From: Ruegeria arenilitoris | GTDB taxonomy: Bacteria > Pseudomonadota > Alphaproteobacteria > Rhodobacterales > Rhodobacteraceae | NCBI RefSeq assembly: GCF_013030265.1 | Contig: NZ_WPZQ01000004.1 | Span: 310,001-374,000 of the forward strand | Direction: 5' to 3' | DNA length: 64,000 bases | Part shown: one piece after another, positions 32,925 to 43,500 of the stretch | How positions within the stretch are numbered: position 1 is the stretch's first letter | How the letters are laid out: every line of letters begins with the position of its first letter | Made by a program: the position numbers and the translations under genes | The notes under the pieces: model-generated | Seen by the model: the letters and a program-made list of their open reading frames with translations, nothing else | The model's database searches: none | Told to the model about the DNA's origin: nothing

Positions 32925-33836
32925 ATGAAACTGATTATCGACACTGATCCCGGCATCGACGATGCGATGGCCATCGCATATGCTGCTGCAGCTCCAGAAA
33001 TTGACCTGATTGGTCTGACCACTGTGTTCGGCAACACTCATGTCCATCAGTCCAGCAGAAACGCCCGTTTTCTGGCGGATAAACTGGGGCTGAGTATTCC
33101 CGTGGCCGAAGGGGCGTCCGTCGCTCGTCATGCTGAGAGTCATAGCCCGTCCGAGCATGTTCACGGACCCGAGGGCTTTGGCGATCTGACCGATATTCCG
33201 CAAGTAGGTGAGAACCACCACCTGAATGCCGCCGAATTCCTTGTTGAGATGGCGCAGCGGCACAAAGACGAGTTGGTTGTTTGCGCCGTTGGCCCCCTGA
33301 CCAATATCGCTGATGCGATGCAGCTGGATCCGGGGTTTGCCGGAAACATCCGTCGACTGGTCATCATGGGTGGAGCTGTTTATTGTCCGGGTAATATCAC
33401 GGCGCATGCCGAAGCGAACATCTATCATGATGCGAAAGCGGCTGATGAGGTCTTTTCCAACCCACCCGAAACGGTTCTGGTAGGCTTGGATGTAACGCTC
33501 AAAACCCTCTACGAGACCGCAGATTTTGAAGCGCTTGCTCAATCTTCGCCCGATATGGGTAGTTTTCTGCGAGATATATCGCGTTTTTATCTTCAGTTTT
33601 ATAGGGATATCGGCGGTCTCGAAGGTTGTGGCCTGCATGATTCAACGGCTGTCATCGCCTGCTCACACGAGCCCATGTTCGATACAGTGGAAACAGGCCT
33701 GCAGGTCGTCCTTGATGGGGAAGAGTTTGGAGCGACGCAACCTCATCCATCGCGCCCGCCAGTACGAGTCTGTAAAGACGTGGATGGGGCAGGCGTCGTT
33801 CGTCTTTTCACCGAGAGAGTGGCCTCGCTGCCCTGA
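32925..33836 (+). CDS. Inosine/uridine-preferring nucleoside hydrolase
   Basis: This 303-residue enzyme splits nucleosides into ribose and base. The N-terminal calcium-binding DTDPGIDDAMAI cluster is the family signature. The substrate-contact region VIMGGAVYCPGNITAHAEANIYHDAKAA and the C-terminal HDSTAV histidine-aspartate are also present. The start at 32925 follows GGGGCGGG. It precedes tgt by 63 bases and may be co-transcribed; both concern nucleobases, but the link may be chance. Confidence 0.92.
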   Translation: MKLIIDTDPGIDDAMAIAYAAAAPEIDLIGLTTVFGNTHVHQSSRNARFLADKLGLSIPVAEGASVARHAESHSPSEHVHGPEGFGDLTDIPQVGENHHLNAAEFLVEMAQRHKDELVVCAVGPLTNIADAMQLDPGFAGNIRRLVIMGGAVYCPGNITAHAEANIYHDAKAADEVFSNPPETVLVGLDVTLKTLYETADFEALAQSSPDMGSFLRDISRFYLQFYRDIGGLEGCGLHDSTAVIACSHEPMFDTVETGLQVVLDGEEFGATQPHPSRPPVRVCKDVDGAGVVRLFTERVASLP

Positions 33837-33899
33837 CGGGTTGCAATGGCTGTATAGATCGGGCAAAGCCTGCCCGGTTCAGCGACCCGAGGCGTGCAT

Positions 33900-35030
33900 A
33901 TGACACAGCAGTTTTCATTCGAACTGAAGGCCACAGACGGAAAGGCCCGTACCGGCGTGATTCAAACGCCAAGAGGCGAAGTGCGCACTCCGGCCTTTAT
34001 GCCAGTGGGGACCGCTGCCACGGTAAAGGCGATGATGCCTGAAAGCGTGCGAGCCACAGGGGCAGATATTCTGCTGGGCAACACCTATCATCTGATGTTG
34101 CGCCCAACGGCCGAACGGATCGACCGTCTTGGCGGGCTGCACAAATTCATGAATTGGGAACGCCCCATCCTGACGGACTCGGGCGGGTTTCAGGTCATGT
34201 CGCTGGCTGGCTTGCGAAAACTCACCGAAAAGGGCGTGACCTTCAAATCTCATATCGATGGGTCAAAGCATGAATTGACGCCCGAACGCTCAATGGAAAT
34301 TCAGCGGCTTTTGGGCTCGGACATTGTAATGTGTTTTGACGAATGTCCGGCGCTGCCTGCAGATCGTGAACGCATCGCTGAATCCATGCGTTTGTCGATG
34401 CGGTGGGCTGAGCGGTCGCGCGAAGCATTTGGTGATCGACCGGGTCATGCACTGTTTGGAATCATGCAGGGCGGTCTTGAAAGCGATTTACGCGAAGAAA
34501 GCGCTGAAGCCCTGAAAAGCATCGGTTTTGAAGGATACGCGGTTGGGGGCTTGGCTGTGGGCGAAGGGCAGGAAGCCATGTTCTCGTGTCTCGATTATGC
34601 ACCCGGTTTCCTGCCGGAAGATAAGCCACGATATCTGATGGGGGTCGGTAAACCCGACGATATCGTGGGCGCTGTTGCGCGCGGTATCGATATGATGGAT
34701 TGTGTGCTGCCGTCCCGATCTGGCCGTACCGGACAGGTCTTTACCCGCCGCGGTGTGGTCAATATCAAGAATGCCCGTCACGCCGATGACCCGCGTCCCT
34801 TGGATGAGGCTTGTTCTTGCCCGGCCTGCTCAAATTACTCGCGCGCCTATCTGCATCACGTCTTTCGGGCGAATGAGATGATTTCGGGCATGCTGCTGAC
34901 GTGGCACAACCTGCACTATTTCCAAGAGATAATGCAGGGAATGCGCGATGCGATCGCGGCGGGCACATTTGACAGCTGGCGGTCAGATTTCCACGCGCAG
35001 CGAGAGCAGGGCGATATCGAGCCGATTTAA
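33900..35030 (+). CDS. tgt: Queuine tRNA-ribosyltransferase
   Basis: This 376-residue TIM-barrel enzyme swaps guanine 34 for preQ1 in tRNAs for Asp, Asn, His and Tyr. The general acid/base aspartate is in [12 protein letters not shown], the nucleophile aspartate lies in the [17 protein letters not shown] region, and the zinc ligands are [20 protein letters not shown] ([16 protein letters not shown]). The ATG at 33900 follows GAGG with seven-base spacing; a GTG six bases earlier is less likely. No other queuosine gene is in the window. Confidence 0.95.
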   Translation: MTQQFSFELKATDGKARTGVIQTPRGEVRTPAFMPVGTAATVKAMMPESVRATGADILLGNTYHLMLRPTAERIDRLGGLHKFMNWERPILTDSGGFQVMSLAGLRKLTEKGVTFKSHIDGSKHELTPERSMEIQRLLGSDIVMCFDECPALPADRERIAESMRLSMRWAERSREAFGDRPGHALFGIMQGGLESDLREESAEALKSIGFEGYAVGGLAVGEGQEAMFSCLDYAPGFLPEDKPRYLMGVGKPDDIVGAVARGIDMMDCVLPSRSGRTGQVFTRRGVVNIKNARHADDPRPLDEACSCPACSNYSRAYLHHVFRANEMISGMLLTWHNLHYFQEIMQGMRDAIAAGTFDSWRSDFHAQREQGDIEPI

Positions 35031-35135
35031 GGCGCATATGGCGGGTACTTCATTAATTTCGGTGGATATATCCATTGCATGCCTTGCAGTCCCTGAGACC
35101 TCGGGTCATTCTGAATCACGACACACGGCGGTGAG

Positions 35136-35164
35136 GTTGAAATGGGCCACTAAGTGCCCCACCT
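35136..35164 (+). promoter_or_regulatory. Heat-shock (RpoH-type) promoter of lon
   Basis: GTTGAAA, 14 bases, then CCCCACCT compares well with the sigma-32 consensus CTTGAAA-N(11-16)-CCCCATNT. It lies 80 bases upstream of the lon start. Lon is a classical heat-shock gene. Confidence 0.55.
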
Positions 35165-35243
35165 TTATCGTCCAAGACAGGAGATGGCCAAAGGTTGCCT
35201 GAATCAGGGACCGGTGCCGTCTTGCCAATGATAAGGATTGAGC

Positions 35244-37652
35244 ATGCAAGAGCCTCTGAATTCCTCTTACCCAGTACTGCCGCTGCGCGATATCGTGGTT
35301 TTCCCGCATATGATCGTGCCGCTTTTCGTCGGTCGCGATAAATCGGTCCGCGCGCTGGAAGAGGTCATGCAGGATGACAAGCAGATTCTGTTGTCCAGTC
35401 AGATTGACCCCGGTGTTGATGACCCTGAAATCGACGGCATCTATCGTTCGGGCGTACTGGCCAATGTACTGCAACTGCTGAAATTGCCCGATGGCACCGT
35501 AAAGGTGCTGGTCGAAGGGCAAGCACGTGTGCAGATCACCGAGTTTCTCGAAAATGACGACTTCTTTGAAGCGCGCGCCGAGTACCTGACAGAAATCCCC
35601 GGCGACGTGACCACGACGCAGGCGCTGTTGCGCACTGTCGCGGATGAGTTCGAGCGCTATGCCAAAGTGCGTAAGAACATCCCCGAAGAAGCGCTGACCG
35701 CTGTTGGTGAAACCACCGAACCTGCCAAGCTGGCAGACTTGGTGTCAGGTCACTTGGGCATTGAAGTCGAGCAAAAGCAGGAACTGCTGGAAACTCTCAG
35801 CGTCAGCGAGCGGCTTGAGAAAGTCTATGGCCTGATGCAGGGCGAAATGTCGGTTCTGCAAGTCGAGAAAAAGATCAAGACCCGCGTCAAATCCCAGATG
35901 GAGAAGACGCAGCGCGAATACTATCTGAATGAGCAAATGAAGGCCATTCAGAAGGAACTTGGCGATGGCGAGGATGGCAGCAATGAAGTTGCCGAGCTGG
36001 AAGCCAAGATCGCCGAGACCAAGCTGTCGAAAGAAGCGCGCGAAAAAGCGGAAGGCGAGCTGAAGAAGCTCAAGAACATGTCACCCATGTCGGCCGAAGC
36101 GACCGTTGTGCGCAACTATCTGGACTGGATACTGTCGCTGCCTTGGGGCACCAAATCCCGAGTCAAAAAGGATCTGGGTCGTGCGCAGGACATTCTGGAC
36201 GCCGATCACTACGGTCTCGAGAAGGTCAAAGAGCGGATCGTTGAGTACCTCGCGGTACAGCAGCGTTCGAAAAAGCTGAAAGGCCCGATCCTGTGCCTTG
36301 TCGGCCCTCCGGGCGTAGGTAAGACCTCGCTGGGTAAATCCGTTGCCAAGGCCACGGGACGCGAGTTCATTCGCATCTCGCTGGGTGGTGTACGCGATGA
36401 ATCCGAGATCCGCGGTCACCGTCGGACCTATATCGGTTCGATGCCAGGTAAGATCATCCAGGCGCTGAAAAAAGCGAAAACCACTAACCCGCTCATCCTG
36501 CTCGACGAGATCGACAAGATGGGGCAGGACTTCCGTGGTGACCCCGCTTCGGCGATGCTGGAAGTGTTGGACCCGGAACAGAACAGCACGTTCATGGATC
36601 ACTACCTTGAGGTCGAATATGACCTGTCCAACGTGATGTTCCTGACCACGTCGAACAGCTACAACATGCCTGGGCCTCTGCTGGACCGGATGGAGATCAT
36701 CCCGCTGGCTGGTTACACCGAAGAGGAAAAGAGCGAGATCGCCAAACAGCACCTGATCGACAAGCAGGTCAAAAACCATGGTCTGAAGGCCAAGGAATTT
36801 GAACTGACCGATGAAGCGCTGCAGAAGATCATCCGCACCTATACCCGCGAGGCGGGCGTGCGGAACCTCGAACGTGAAATCGCCAAAGTGGCGCGGAAAT
36901 CGTTGACCAAGATCATCAAGAAAGAGGCGGAAGAGGTCACTGTGACGCCCGACAATCTGGGTGATTTCCTTGGCGTGCCGAAGTTCCGTTATGGTCTTGC
37001 CGAGCAGGACGATCAGGTTGGTGTTGTTACCGGTCTGGCGTGGACCTCCGTTGGTGGTGACCTGCTGCACATCGAGGCGCTGAAACTGCCGGGTAAGGGT
37101 CGGATGAAGACCACCGGTAAGCTGGGCGATGTGATGAAGGAATCCATCGATGCGGCATCGTCCTATGTGCGGTCAATCTCGCCTCAGATCGGGGTGAAGC
37201 CGCCAAAGTTCGACTCGCTGGATATCCACGTGCACGTGCCGGATGGGGCGACGCCCAAGGACGGGCCTTCGGCCGGTTTGGCAATGGTGACTTCGATCGT
37301 TTCGGTGCTGACCGGTATTCCGGTGCGCAAGGATATCGCCATGACGGGCGAGGTTTCGCTGCGTGGTAATGCAATGCCGATCGGTGGCTTGAAAGAGAAG
37401 CTGTTGGCGGCTCTGCGTGGTGGCATCAAGACTGTTCTGATCCCGGAAGAGAACGAGAAAGACCTCGCGGATATTCCGGACAACGTGAAGGAAGGGCTTG
37501 AGATTATTCCCGTCAAACACGTTTCAGAAGTTCTGGAGCGTGCGTTGATCCGCAAGCCTGAGCCGGTTGAATGGGACGAAGCGGCAGAGGAAGCAGCTGC
37601 GGCTGCAGCCAAAGCCACTGAAAGCGCCGGACCCTCTGCGACTGCGCACTAA
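35244..37652 (+). CDS. lon: ATP-dependent Lon protease
   Basis: This 802-residue protein is full length. It has an N-terminal LAN substrate domain (YPVLPLRDIVVFPHMIVPLFVGR), an AAA+ module with Walker A GPPGVGKT at residues 354-361 and Walker B LILLDEIDKM, and a C-terminal protease domain with catalytic S676 (PKDGPSAG) and K719 (GGLKEKLLAA). It degrades misfolded and regulatory proteins in the cytoplasm. The ATG at 35244 follows AAGGA. The C-terminal tail is alanine-rich. An RpoH-like promoter lies upstream and a strong terminator follows. Confidence 0.97.
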   Translation: MQEPLNSSYPVLPLRDIVVFPHMIVPLFVGRDKSVRALEEVMQDDKQILLSSQIDPGVDDPEIDGIYRSGVLANVLQLLKLPDGTVKVLVEGQARVQITEFLENDDFFEARAEYLTEIPGDVTTTQALLRTVADEFERYAKVRKNIPEEALTAVGETTEPAKLADLVSGHLGIEVEQKQELLETLSVSERLEKVYGLMQGEMSVLQVEKKIKTRVKSQMEKTQREYYLNEQMKAIQKELGDGEDGSNEVAELEAKIAETKLSKEAREKAEGELKKLKNMSPMSAEATVVRNYLDWILSLPWGTKSRVKKDLGRAQDILDADHYGLEKVKERIVEYLAVQQRSKKLKGPILCLVGPPGVGKTSLGKSVAKATGREFIRISLGGVRDESEIRGHRRTYIGSMPGKIIQALKKAKTTNPLILLDEIDKMGQDFRGDPASAMLEVLDPEQNSTFMDHYLEVEYDLSNVMFLTTSNSYNMPGPLLDRMEIIPLAGYTEEEKSEIAKQHLIDKQVKNHGLKAKEFELTDEALQKIIRTYTREAGVRNLEREIAKVARKSLTKIIKKEAEEVTVTPDNLGDFLGVPKFRYGLAEQDDQVGVVTGLAWTSVGGDLLHIEALKLPGKGRMKTTGKLGDVMKESIDAASSYVRSISPQIGVKPPKFDSLDIHVHVPDGATPKDGPSAGLAMVTSIVSVLTGIPVRKDIAMTGEVSLRGNAMPIGGLKEKLLAALRGGIKTVLIPEENEKDLADIPDNVKEGLEIIPVKHVSEVLERALIRKPEPVEWDEAAEEAAAAAAKATESAGPSATAH

Positions 37653-37671
37653 TAGCGAAAGCCAAATCAGA

Positions 37672-37700
37672 AAAGGCGGGGATAGACCCCGCCTTTTTTT
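37672..37700 (+). terminator. Rho-independent terminator of lon
   Basis: AAAGGCGGGG and CCCCGCCTTT form a ten-pair stem with an ATAGA loop and seven T. It also faces the convergent permease gene. Confidence 0.92.
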
Positions 37701-37707
37701 GTTGTGA

Positions 37708-39294
37708 TCAGAACCCAATGACAGGTTTGGTCGGATCCAGTACTTCTTCTTCTGCGATATATCTCTGGAACTTACGGGCAGACAACGCGGATCGAACTGC
37801 CAGCGTAAAGATAACGATCGAGAACATCACGCACAGCACGATGTCCCATCCAAATGGGATTTGTTGCAGCGAGCCTTCACCGAACTGACCTAAGTAGGAA
37901 ATCAGGCCGATGCCTGCGAAGTAGGGCACCAGCCAGAGCGCTTCAGTTACATCCATTTCATCAAGGCGACCGTGAAACCTGATCAGCAGAAGCACCATTC
38001 CGATGATCAGCGCAATTCCCAGTCTCCAGACCGTGTCCCAACCGCTCCAGTAGACAATTAGTGTGGCGATTGCGAAAGCTGCCATACCGACCAGTTTCAC
38101 CGCCGGCACCCGTACCGATCGTGGGTGATCGGGAAGCAGGTTGCGCAGGCAAACGACAGCGATTGGCCCGACTGCAAACGACAGAACGATTGCTGCACCG
38201 TTTAGGGCAATGACGGTGGTAAAGGGTACGGTGAGCAGAAAGAGGATGCCGATCAGAAAATTCAGCGCCAATGCCCAGAGTGGTACGCCGAAGGATGACA
38301 GCATCTGCAGCCTTTTTGGCAGGAAGCCATTCTGGGACAAAGCCAACGCAATGCGTGCGTTAGAACCCGTCGCAACCAATCCGTTGCCAAACGGTCCTAT
38401 CACAGATCCAATGTTGAGAAGGCTGAGAAACCAGAGAATGCCGACGGACATTATAATTCCATCCAGGGGTCCCTGAGCACCAAAATCCAGCTTTGCCCAG
38501 CCATTGCTGAGCATCGAGGGGTCCAGCGCGCCGATGAACGCGATCTGAAGGCCCAGATAGATCGCGGCACATAGGATAATTGACAGAACGAGAGCGGCAG
38601 GGATGGCGAATTTGGGGTTCTTCACTTCACCAGCCATGTCCACTACGTGACGAAACCCGATGAATGAAAAGATCACGCCCCCGGTCGATACCGCGGCCAT
38701 GATCCCTTTTACACCGTATGGGGCGAACCCTCCGGGTGTTGTAAAATTCTCAACGTTGAAACGGTTGGCGATTAGCAATGCTGAAAGAAGAATTGGAATG
38801 GCTACTTTCGCCCAGGTAAGCACTGCATTCACATGAGCAAAGAACTTAACTCCCAGAGCGTTGATTGCGACGAAGAAGAGCATGAAGAATAATGCAACGG
38901 CGATCCCTGCACCGGTCAGATCGCCCGAATCTGCGGCGTGCAACCAAGGAGCATAGGGGGCGAGATACTTGAGCATCGCCTCTACTTCGATTGGCGCAGT
39001 TGTGTTGTAGCCGATCCAGGCGGTCCAGCCCATTGCCATCGAAACGATGTTTCCGTGCGAAAACTGAGGCACTCGGGCTATGCCGCCGGGTATCGGTAAC
39101 ATGGCAGAGATTTCGGCAAAGGTGATGGCCAGTATAAACATGGCTACCGCGCCGATGATCCATGACAGGATTGCAGCAGGACCAGCGTGTTGAACCGCCA
39201 GCAGTGGCCCGAACAGCCAACCGGAACCGATGATACCGCCGACGGAAATAAAGGTCAGACCAACAAGGCCAATATCCCTTTTCAGTTTGGCCAT
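37708..39294 (-). CDS. APC superfamily amino acid permease
   Basis: This 528-residue protein has about 12-14 membrane segments. The helix-1 substrate motif is SVGGIIGSGWLFGPL, which is the GxG signature of amino acid-polyamine-organocation transporters; FSFIGFRHVVDMAGEVKNP is the TM6 region. Substrate unknown. It stands alone, between lon and the tRNA-Val gene. The cytoplasmic tail EEEVLDPTKPVIGF is conserved-looking but uninformative. Confidence 0.88.
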   Translation of the reverse strand: MAKLKRDIGLVGLTFISVGGIIGSGWLFGPLLAVQHAGPAAILSWIIGAVAMFILAITFAEISAMLPIPGGIARVPQFSHGNIVSMAMGWTAWIGYNTTAPIEVEAMLKYLAPYAPWLHAADSGDLTGAGIAVALFFMLFFVAINALGVKFFAHVNAVLTWAKVAIPILLSALLIANRFNVENFTTPGGFAPYGVKGIMAAVSTGGVIFSFIGFRHVVDMAGEVKNPKFAIPAALVLSIILCAAIYLGLQIAFIGALDPSMLSNGWAKLDFGAQGPLDGIIMSVGILWFLSLLNIGSVIGPFGNGLVATGSNARIALALSQNGFLPKRLQMLSSFGVPLWALALNFLIGILFLLTVPFTTVIALNGAAIVLSFAVGPIAVVCLRNLLPDHPRSVRVPAVKLVGMAAFAIATLIVYWSGWDTVWRLGIALIIGMVLLLIRFHGRLDEMDVTEALWLVPYFAGIGLISYLGQFGEGSLQQIPFGWDIVLCVMFSIVIFTLAVRSALSARKFQRYIAEEEVLDPTKPVIGF

Positions 39295-39418
39295 GCGCTA
39301 CCTTCTGCTGCTATCCGGGTTCGCTAACGTCTGTTAGAATCAGGATAATCAGCCGATTTGCTTTCTGACAAGCTTTTCCGGCATTGAGTGACAGATATCA
39401 TAGAACTCAAAAGTTGGA

Positions 39419-39493
39419 TGGTGGGTGATAAGAGATTTGAACTCCTGACATCTTCGATGTGAACGAAGCGCTCTACCACTGAGCTAATCACCC
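39419..39493 (-). tRNA. tRNA-Val (CAC anticodon)
   Basis: The minus strand reads GGGTGATTAGCTCAGTGGTA at the 5' end. The acceptor pairs GGGTGAT with ATCACCC, the anticodon stem is CTTCG/CGAAG with loop TTCACAT (anticodon CAC, reads GUG), the T arm contains GTTCAAAT, and CCA is encoded. It is 75 bases long. Confidence 0.95.
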
Positions 39494-39548
39494 GCGCGCT
39501 TGGGTCTTGGTGCGGGTCATATGAAGTCGCAAGCGCGAACGTCACAAT

Positions 39549-39992
39549 TCAGCCCTTCACCACAGGGGTTCCACCAAAGAATCGGAACAGCGAGGTCAGC
39601 TCCTGATCCAATGCCTCACTTTCCACCGGAACCTTTACCGTCGATCCGTTTTGCTGAGGGATCAGGAAGTACAAATCCGCGTCGACACGATACCCCTGAG
39701 AGTTCTTTTCTGAGGACATGCGTCGAACGCTCTGGGGCAATTTTTGTGGGAAGCCATCGTAATTGAGAATCAGAAAAGCTGTGGCGTCAGGTGGCAAAGT
39801 TTCCCGACATTCGAATACACCAGCACTGACTTGTGCGAAGTTTTCTCCCGGCCCATCGCAGCTGACTTTGAAGGTGTCGAACAATCGTTTTGGATATTCG
39901 CCGAACTGGGCGCTGCGCGACGAAAAGGGTTGTTCCTGTGGTGAGCAGGCCACGAAAATGGCTAGAATGGGAAGTAGACGCAACGACAACAT
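39549..39992 (-). CDS. Small putative lipoprotein
   Basis: This 147-residue protein begins MLSLRLLPILAIFVACSPQEQP. The hydrophobic stretch ending in VAC-S is close to a lipobox, with the lipidated cysteine at residue 16. The mature part has two cysteines (KVSCDGPG and VFECRETL) about 20 residues apart that may pair. No domain recognised. The frame is open 28 codons further upstream, but that part is not signal-like. It lies between tRNA-Val and the nrdJ promoter region. Confidence 0.6.
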   Translation of the reverse strand: MLSLRLLPILAIFVACSPQEQPFSSRSAQFGEYPKRLFDTFKVSCDGPGENFAQVSAGVFECRETLPPDATAFLILNYDGFPQKLPQSVRRMSSEKNSQGYRVDADLYFLIPQQNGSTVKVPVESEALDQELTSLFRFFGGTPVVKG

Positions 39993-40271
39993 GCTCAACA
40001 CGAACTCCACTAAAATCTGCCTCTCATAACACCTTATGCCAGACTCATTCATTTCGCGACGATGATTCTCTGACAAGGTCGTTAACAGGGTGATGGATGA
40101 TGATTTCCCGGTAACTGTGCCGAGAAAAACAGCAAATCAATCTGAGCCCTCCGGTGAGTGGCAGATTTTTGCCAGATGCCAGCCTGTGGAGGAATCGGTG
40201 GAAGACCCTTGGGTATGCGGCTGCCAGATTTGGTCAACTAAAAAGATTTCAAAAATGACCAAAAAATGGCG

Positions 40272-40300
40272 TTGACCTACTATGGGTGTATACGTCAAAT
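40272..40300 (+). promoter_or_regulatory. Likely sigma-70 promoter of nrdJ
   Basis: TTGACC, 17 bases, TCAAAT. The first NrdR-like box covers the -10 element, as expected for repression. The 5' leader to the nrdJ start would be about 220 bases; I see no cobalamin riboswitch in it. The rest of the gap (39993-40271) shows nothing convincing. Confidence 0.45.
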
Positions 40301-40305
40301 TGTGG
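40290..40305. promoter_or_regulatory. NrdR-like box 1
   Basis: ATACGTCAAATTGTGG agrees with the NrdR consensus ACACWANATNTWGTGT at 9 of 14 defined positions. It is weaker than box 2 but sits exactly 31 bases before it, the spacing characteristic of tandem NrdR sites. Confidence 0.4.
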
Positions 40306-40320
40306 AGGCCGAATAGATTG

Positions 40321-40336
40321 CCACTAAATCTGGTAT
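40321..40336. promoter_or_regulatory. NrdR-like box 2
   Basis: CCACTAAATCTGGTAT agrees with the NrdR consensus at 11 of 14 defined positions. NrdR is the dATP/ATP-sensing repressor of ribonucleotide reductase genes. Confidence 0.5.
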
Positions 40337-40528
40337 AAAATCAGAGATGGCAGCGGGCGAGGGTCGGAAAGCACACCACACTAACGTGCAACCGTTTGGT
40401 CGGTTCCGCGCTGTGAGCAGCAGCGACCGGTCACCTATGCCCAGAATTTTGGCGGCAGGCGGCACCCTGCCTGAAGTGATTTGGTGCCAGTAACCGAAAT
40501 TGGGTTGATTGAAGCTAGGGCGGCGGAC

Positions 40529-43500
40529 ATGAAGATTGAAAGAAAATTTACCAAACCGGGGCGGGATGCATATGCAGAGCTCGATTTTGTGTCAGCCACC
40601 TCGGAAATCCGCAATCCCGACGGGACAATCGTATTTCGGCTGGACAACATTGAGGTGCCTTCCAGCTGGAGTCAGGTAGCCAGCGACGTCATCGCCCAGA
40701 AATACTTCCGCAAAGCGGGCGTTCCATCCAAGCTGAAAAAAGTAAAAGAGAAAGACGTCCCCGAATTCCTGTGGCGCTCGGTTCCGGCTGATGGCGCGGA
40801 CTTCGATGGTGAGACCTCTTCCAAGCAAGTGTTCGACCGTTTGGCGGGCGCTTGGGCTTACTGGGGCTGGAAAGGCGGCTATTTCTCGACCGAGGAAGAC
40901 GCGCGCGCCTATTTTGACGAGATGCGCTATATGCTGGCAACCCAGCGCGCTGCGCCGAACAGCCCGCAGTGGTTCAACACCGGTCTGCACTGGGCCTATG
41001 GAATCGACGGCCCCGCACAGGGGCACCACTATGTCGACTACAAGACCGGCAAGCTGACCAAATCGAAATCAGCTTACGAGCATCCGCAGCCGCACGCCTG
41101 CTTCATCCAGTCCGTCGATGATGATCTGGTGAACGAAGGCGGTATTATGGATCTGTGGGTGCGCGAGGCGCGCCTGTTCAAATATGGCTCGGGTACCGGG
41201 ACCAACTTCAGCCATCTGCGCGCAGAAGGCGAAGCGCTGTCGGGTGGCGGCAAGTCTTCGGGCCTCATGGGCTTTCTCAAGATCGGCGACCGCGCCGCTG
41301 GCGCGATCAAATCAGGCGGAACAACCCGTCGAGCAGCAAAGATGGTGATCGTCGATGCAGATCACCCGGACATCGAGCAATTCATCGAATGGAAGGTGAT
41401 CGAAGAGCAGAAGGTGGCCTCGATCGTTGCCGGATCAAAGATGCACGAGAAGATGCTGAACGGCATTTTCGAGGCCATCCGCAGCTGGGACGGCGCGCAG
41501 GATGATGCGTATGAACCCAATAAGAACGACAGCCTGAAGAAGGCAGTTCGCGAAGCCAAAAAGGTCGCGATCCCAGAGACTTACATCAAGCGTGTTCTCG
41601 ATTACGCCAGGCAGGGTCACGACAGTATCGAGTTCCCGACCTACGACACGGACTGGGACTCGGAAGCCTACAGCTCGGTCTCGGGCCAGAACTCGAACAA
41701 CTCGATTCGCGTAACCAACGCATTCCTGACCGCAGTTGAAAAAGACGCGGATTGGGAACTGATCAACCGGACAGATGGCAAGGTTGCTCGCACCGTCAAG
41801 GCGCGGGATCTTTGGGAAAAGGTCGGCCACGCCGCATGGGCCTGTGCCGATCCGGGCATCCAGTTCCACGACACTGTGAACGAATGGCACACTTGCCCCG
41901 CAGATGGTGAGATTCGCGGCTCGAACCCGTGCTCGGAATATATGTTCCTCGATGACACTGCCTGTAACCTTGCTTCGATGAACCTGCTGACCTTCCTCAA
42001 GGATGGTGAATTCCAGGCGGCGGATTACATGCACGCTTCGCGTCTGTGGACCCTGACACTGGAAATCTCGGTGACGATGGCGCAGTTCCCGTCGAAGGAA
42101 ATCGCGCAACTGTCTTATGACTTCCGCACACTGGGTCTGGGCTATGCCAATATCGGCGGTCTGCTGATGAACATGGGCTACAGCTATGACTCGGATGAGG
42201 GGCGTTCGATCTGCGGCGCACTGACCGCGATCATGACCGGTGTGGCCTATGCGACCTCGGCGGAGATTGCAGGCGAGCTTGGCCCGTTCAAAGGCTATGA
42301 GCGCAACGCGGACCACATGCTGCGCGTCATCCGCAACCACCGCCGCGCGTCACAAGGTGTGACCGAGGGCTATGAGAAACTGGCCGTGAAGCCGGTGCCT
42401 CTGGACCACGGCAACTGCCCGGACAAGCGTCTGATCGATCTGGCCATGTCCGCTTGGGACGAGGCGCTGAGCCTCGGCGAGAAAAACGGTTACCGCAATG
42501 CGCAGGCGACCGTGATCGCGCCGACCGGCACCATCGGTCTGGTGATGGATTGCGACACGACCGGGATCGAGCCGGACTTCGCTCTGGTAAAGTTCAAGAA
42601 ACTGGCTGGTGGCGGTTACTTCAAGATCATCAACCGCTCGGTGCCTTCGGCGCTGGAAAAGCTGGGGTATTCCTCGTCTCAGATTGAAGAGATCGTCGGC
42701 TACGCGGTTGGTCACGGTACTATCGGCAACGCGCCGGGGATCAACCACACCTCGTTGACCGGTCACGGCTTTGGCCCCAATGAACTGGCCAAAGTGGACG
42801 CCGCGCTGGAAAGCGCCTTTGATATCCGGTTCGTGTTCAACCAATGGACGCTGGGTGAGGACTTCTGCACCGGCGTTCTGGGCATCCCGGCGACCAAGCT
42901 GAATGACCCGACCTTCGACCTGCTGCGCCATCTTGGCTTTACCAAGGCGGATATCGACGCGGCGAACGATCATGTCTGCGGGACCATGACGCTGGAAGGC
43001 GCGCCGCACCTGAAGGAAGAGCACTATTCGATCTTCGACTGCGCCAACCCATGCGGCAAAAAAGGCAAGCGTTTCCTTGGGGTTGATAGCCACATCACCA
43101 TGATGGCAGCGGCGCAAAGCTTCATCTCGGGTGCGATCTCGAAAACGATCAACATGCCGAATGACGCGACCATCGAGGATTGCCAGAAAGCATACGAACT
43201 CAGCTGGTCGCTGGGTGTGAAGGCCAACGCGCTGTACCGTGACGGCTCGAAACTGTCGCAGCCGCTGGCCGCGGCGCTGGTCGAGGATGACGACGAAGCG
43301 GCGGAAGTGCTGGAAAGCGGTTCGACGCAGGAAAAGGCTGTCGTTCTGGCCGAGAAGGTAATCGAAAAGGTTGTGGTCAAGGAAATGATCCGCAGCCATC
43401 GCGAAAAACTGCCCCATCGCCGCAAGGGTTACACTCAGAAGGCGATTGTGGGTGGCCATAAGGTCTATCTGCGCACCGGCGAGTTCGAAGACGGCAAGTT

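Noticed and set aside
40090-40275. Plus-strand open frame of 61 codons before nrdJ
   Set aside because: No recognisable domain or hydrophobic pattern, and it runs into the nrdJ promoter; a weak possibility at most.
40301-40528. Cobalamin riboswitch before nrdJ
   Set aside because: Expected for a B12 enzyme, but no B12-box (GCCAGGAGACCTGCC-like) sequence is present.
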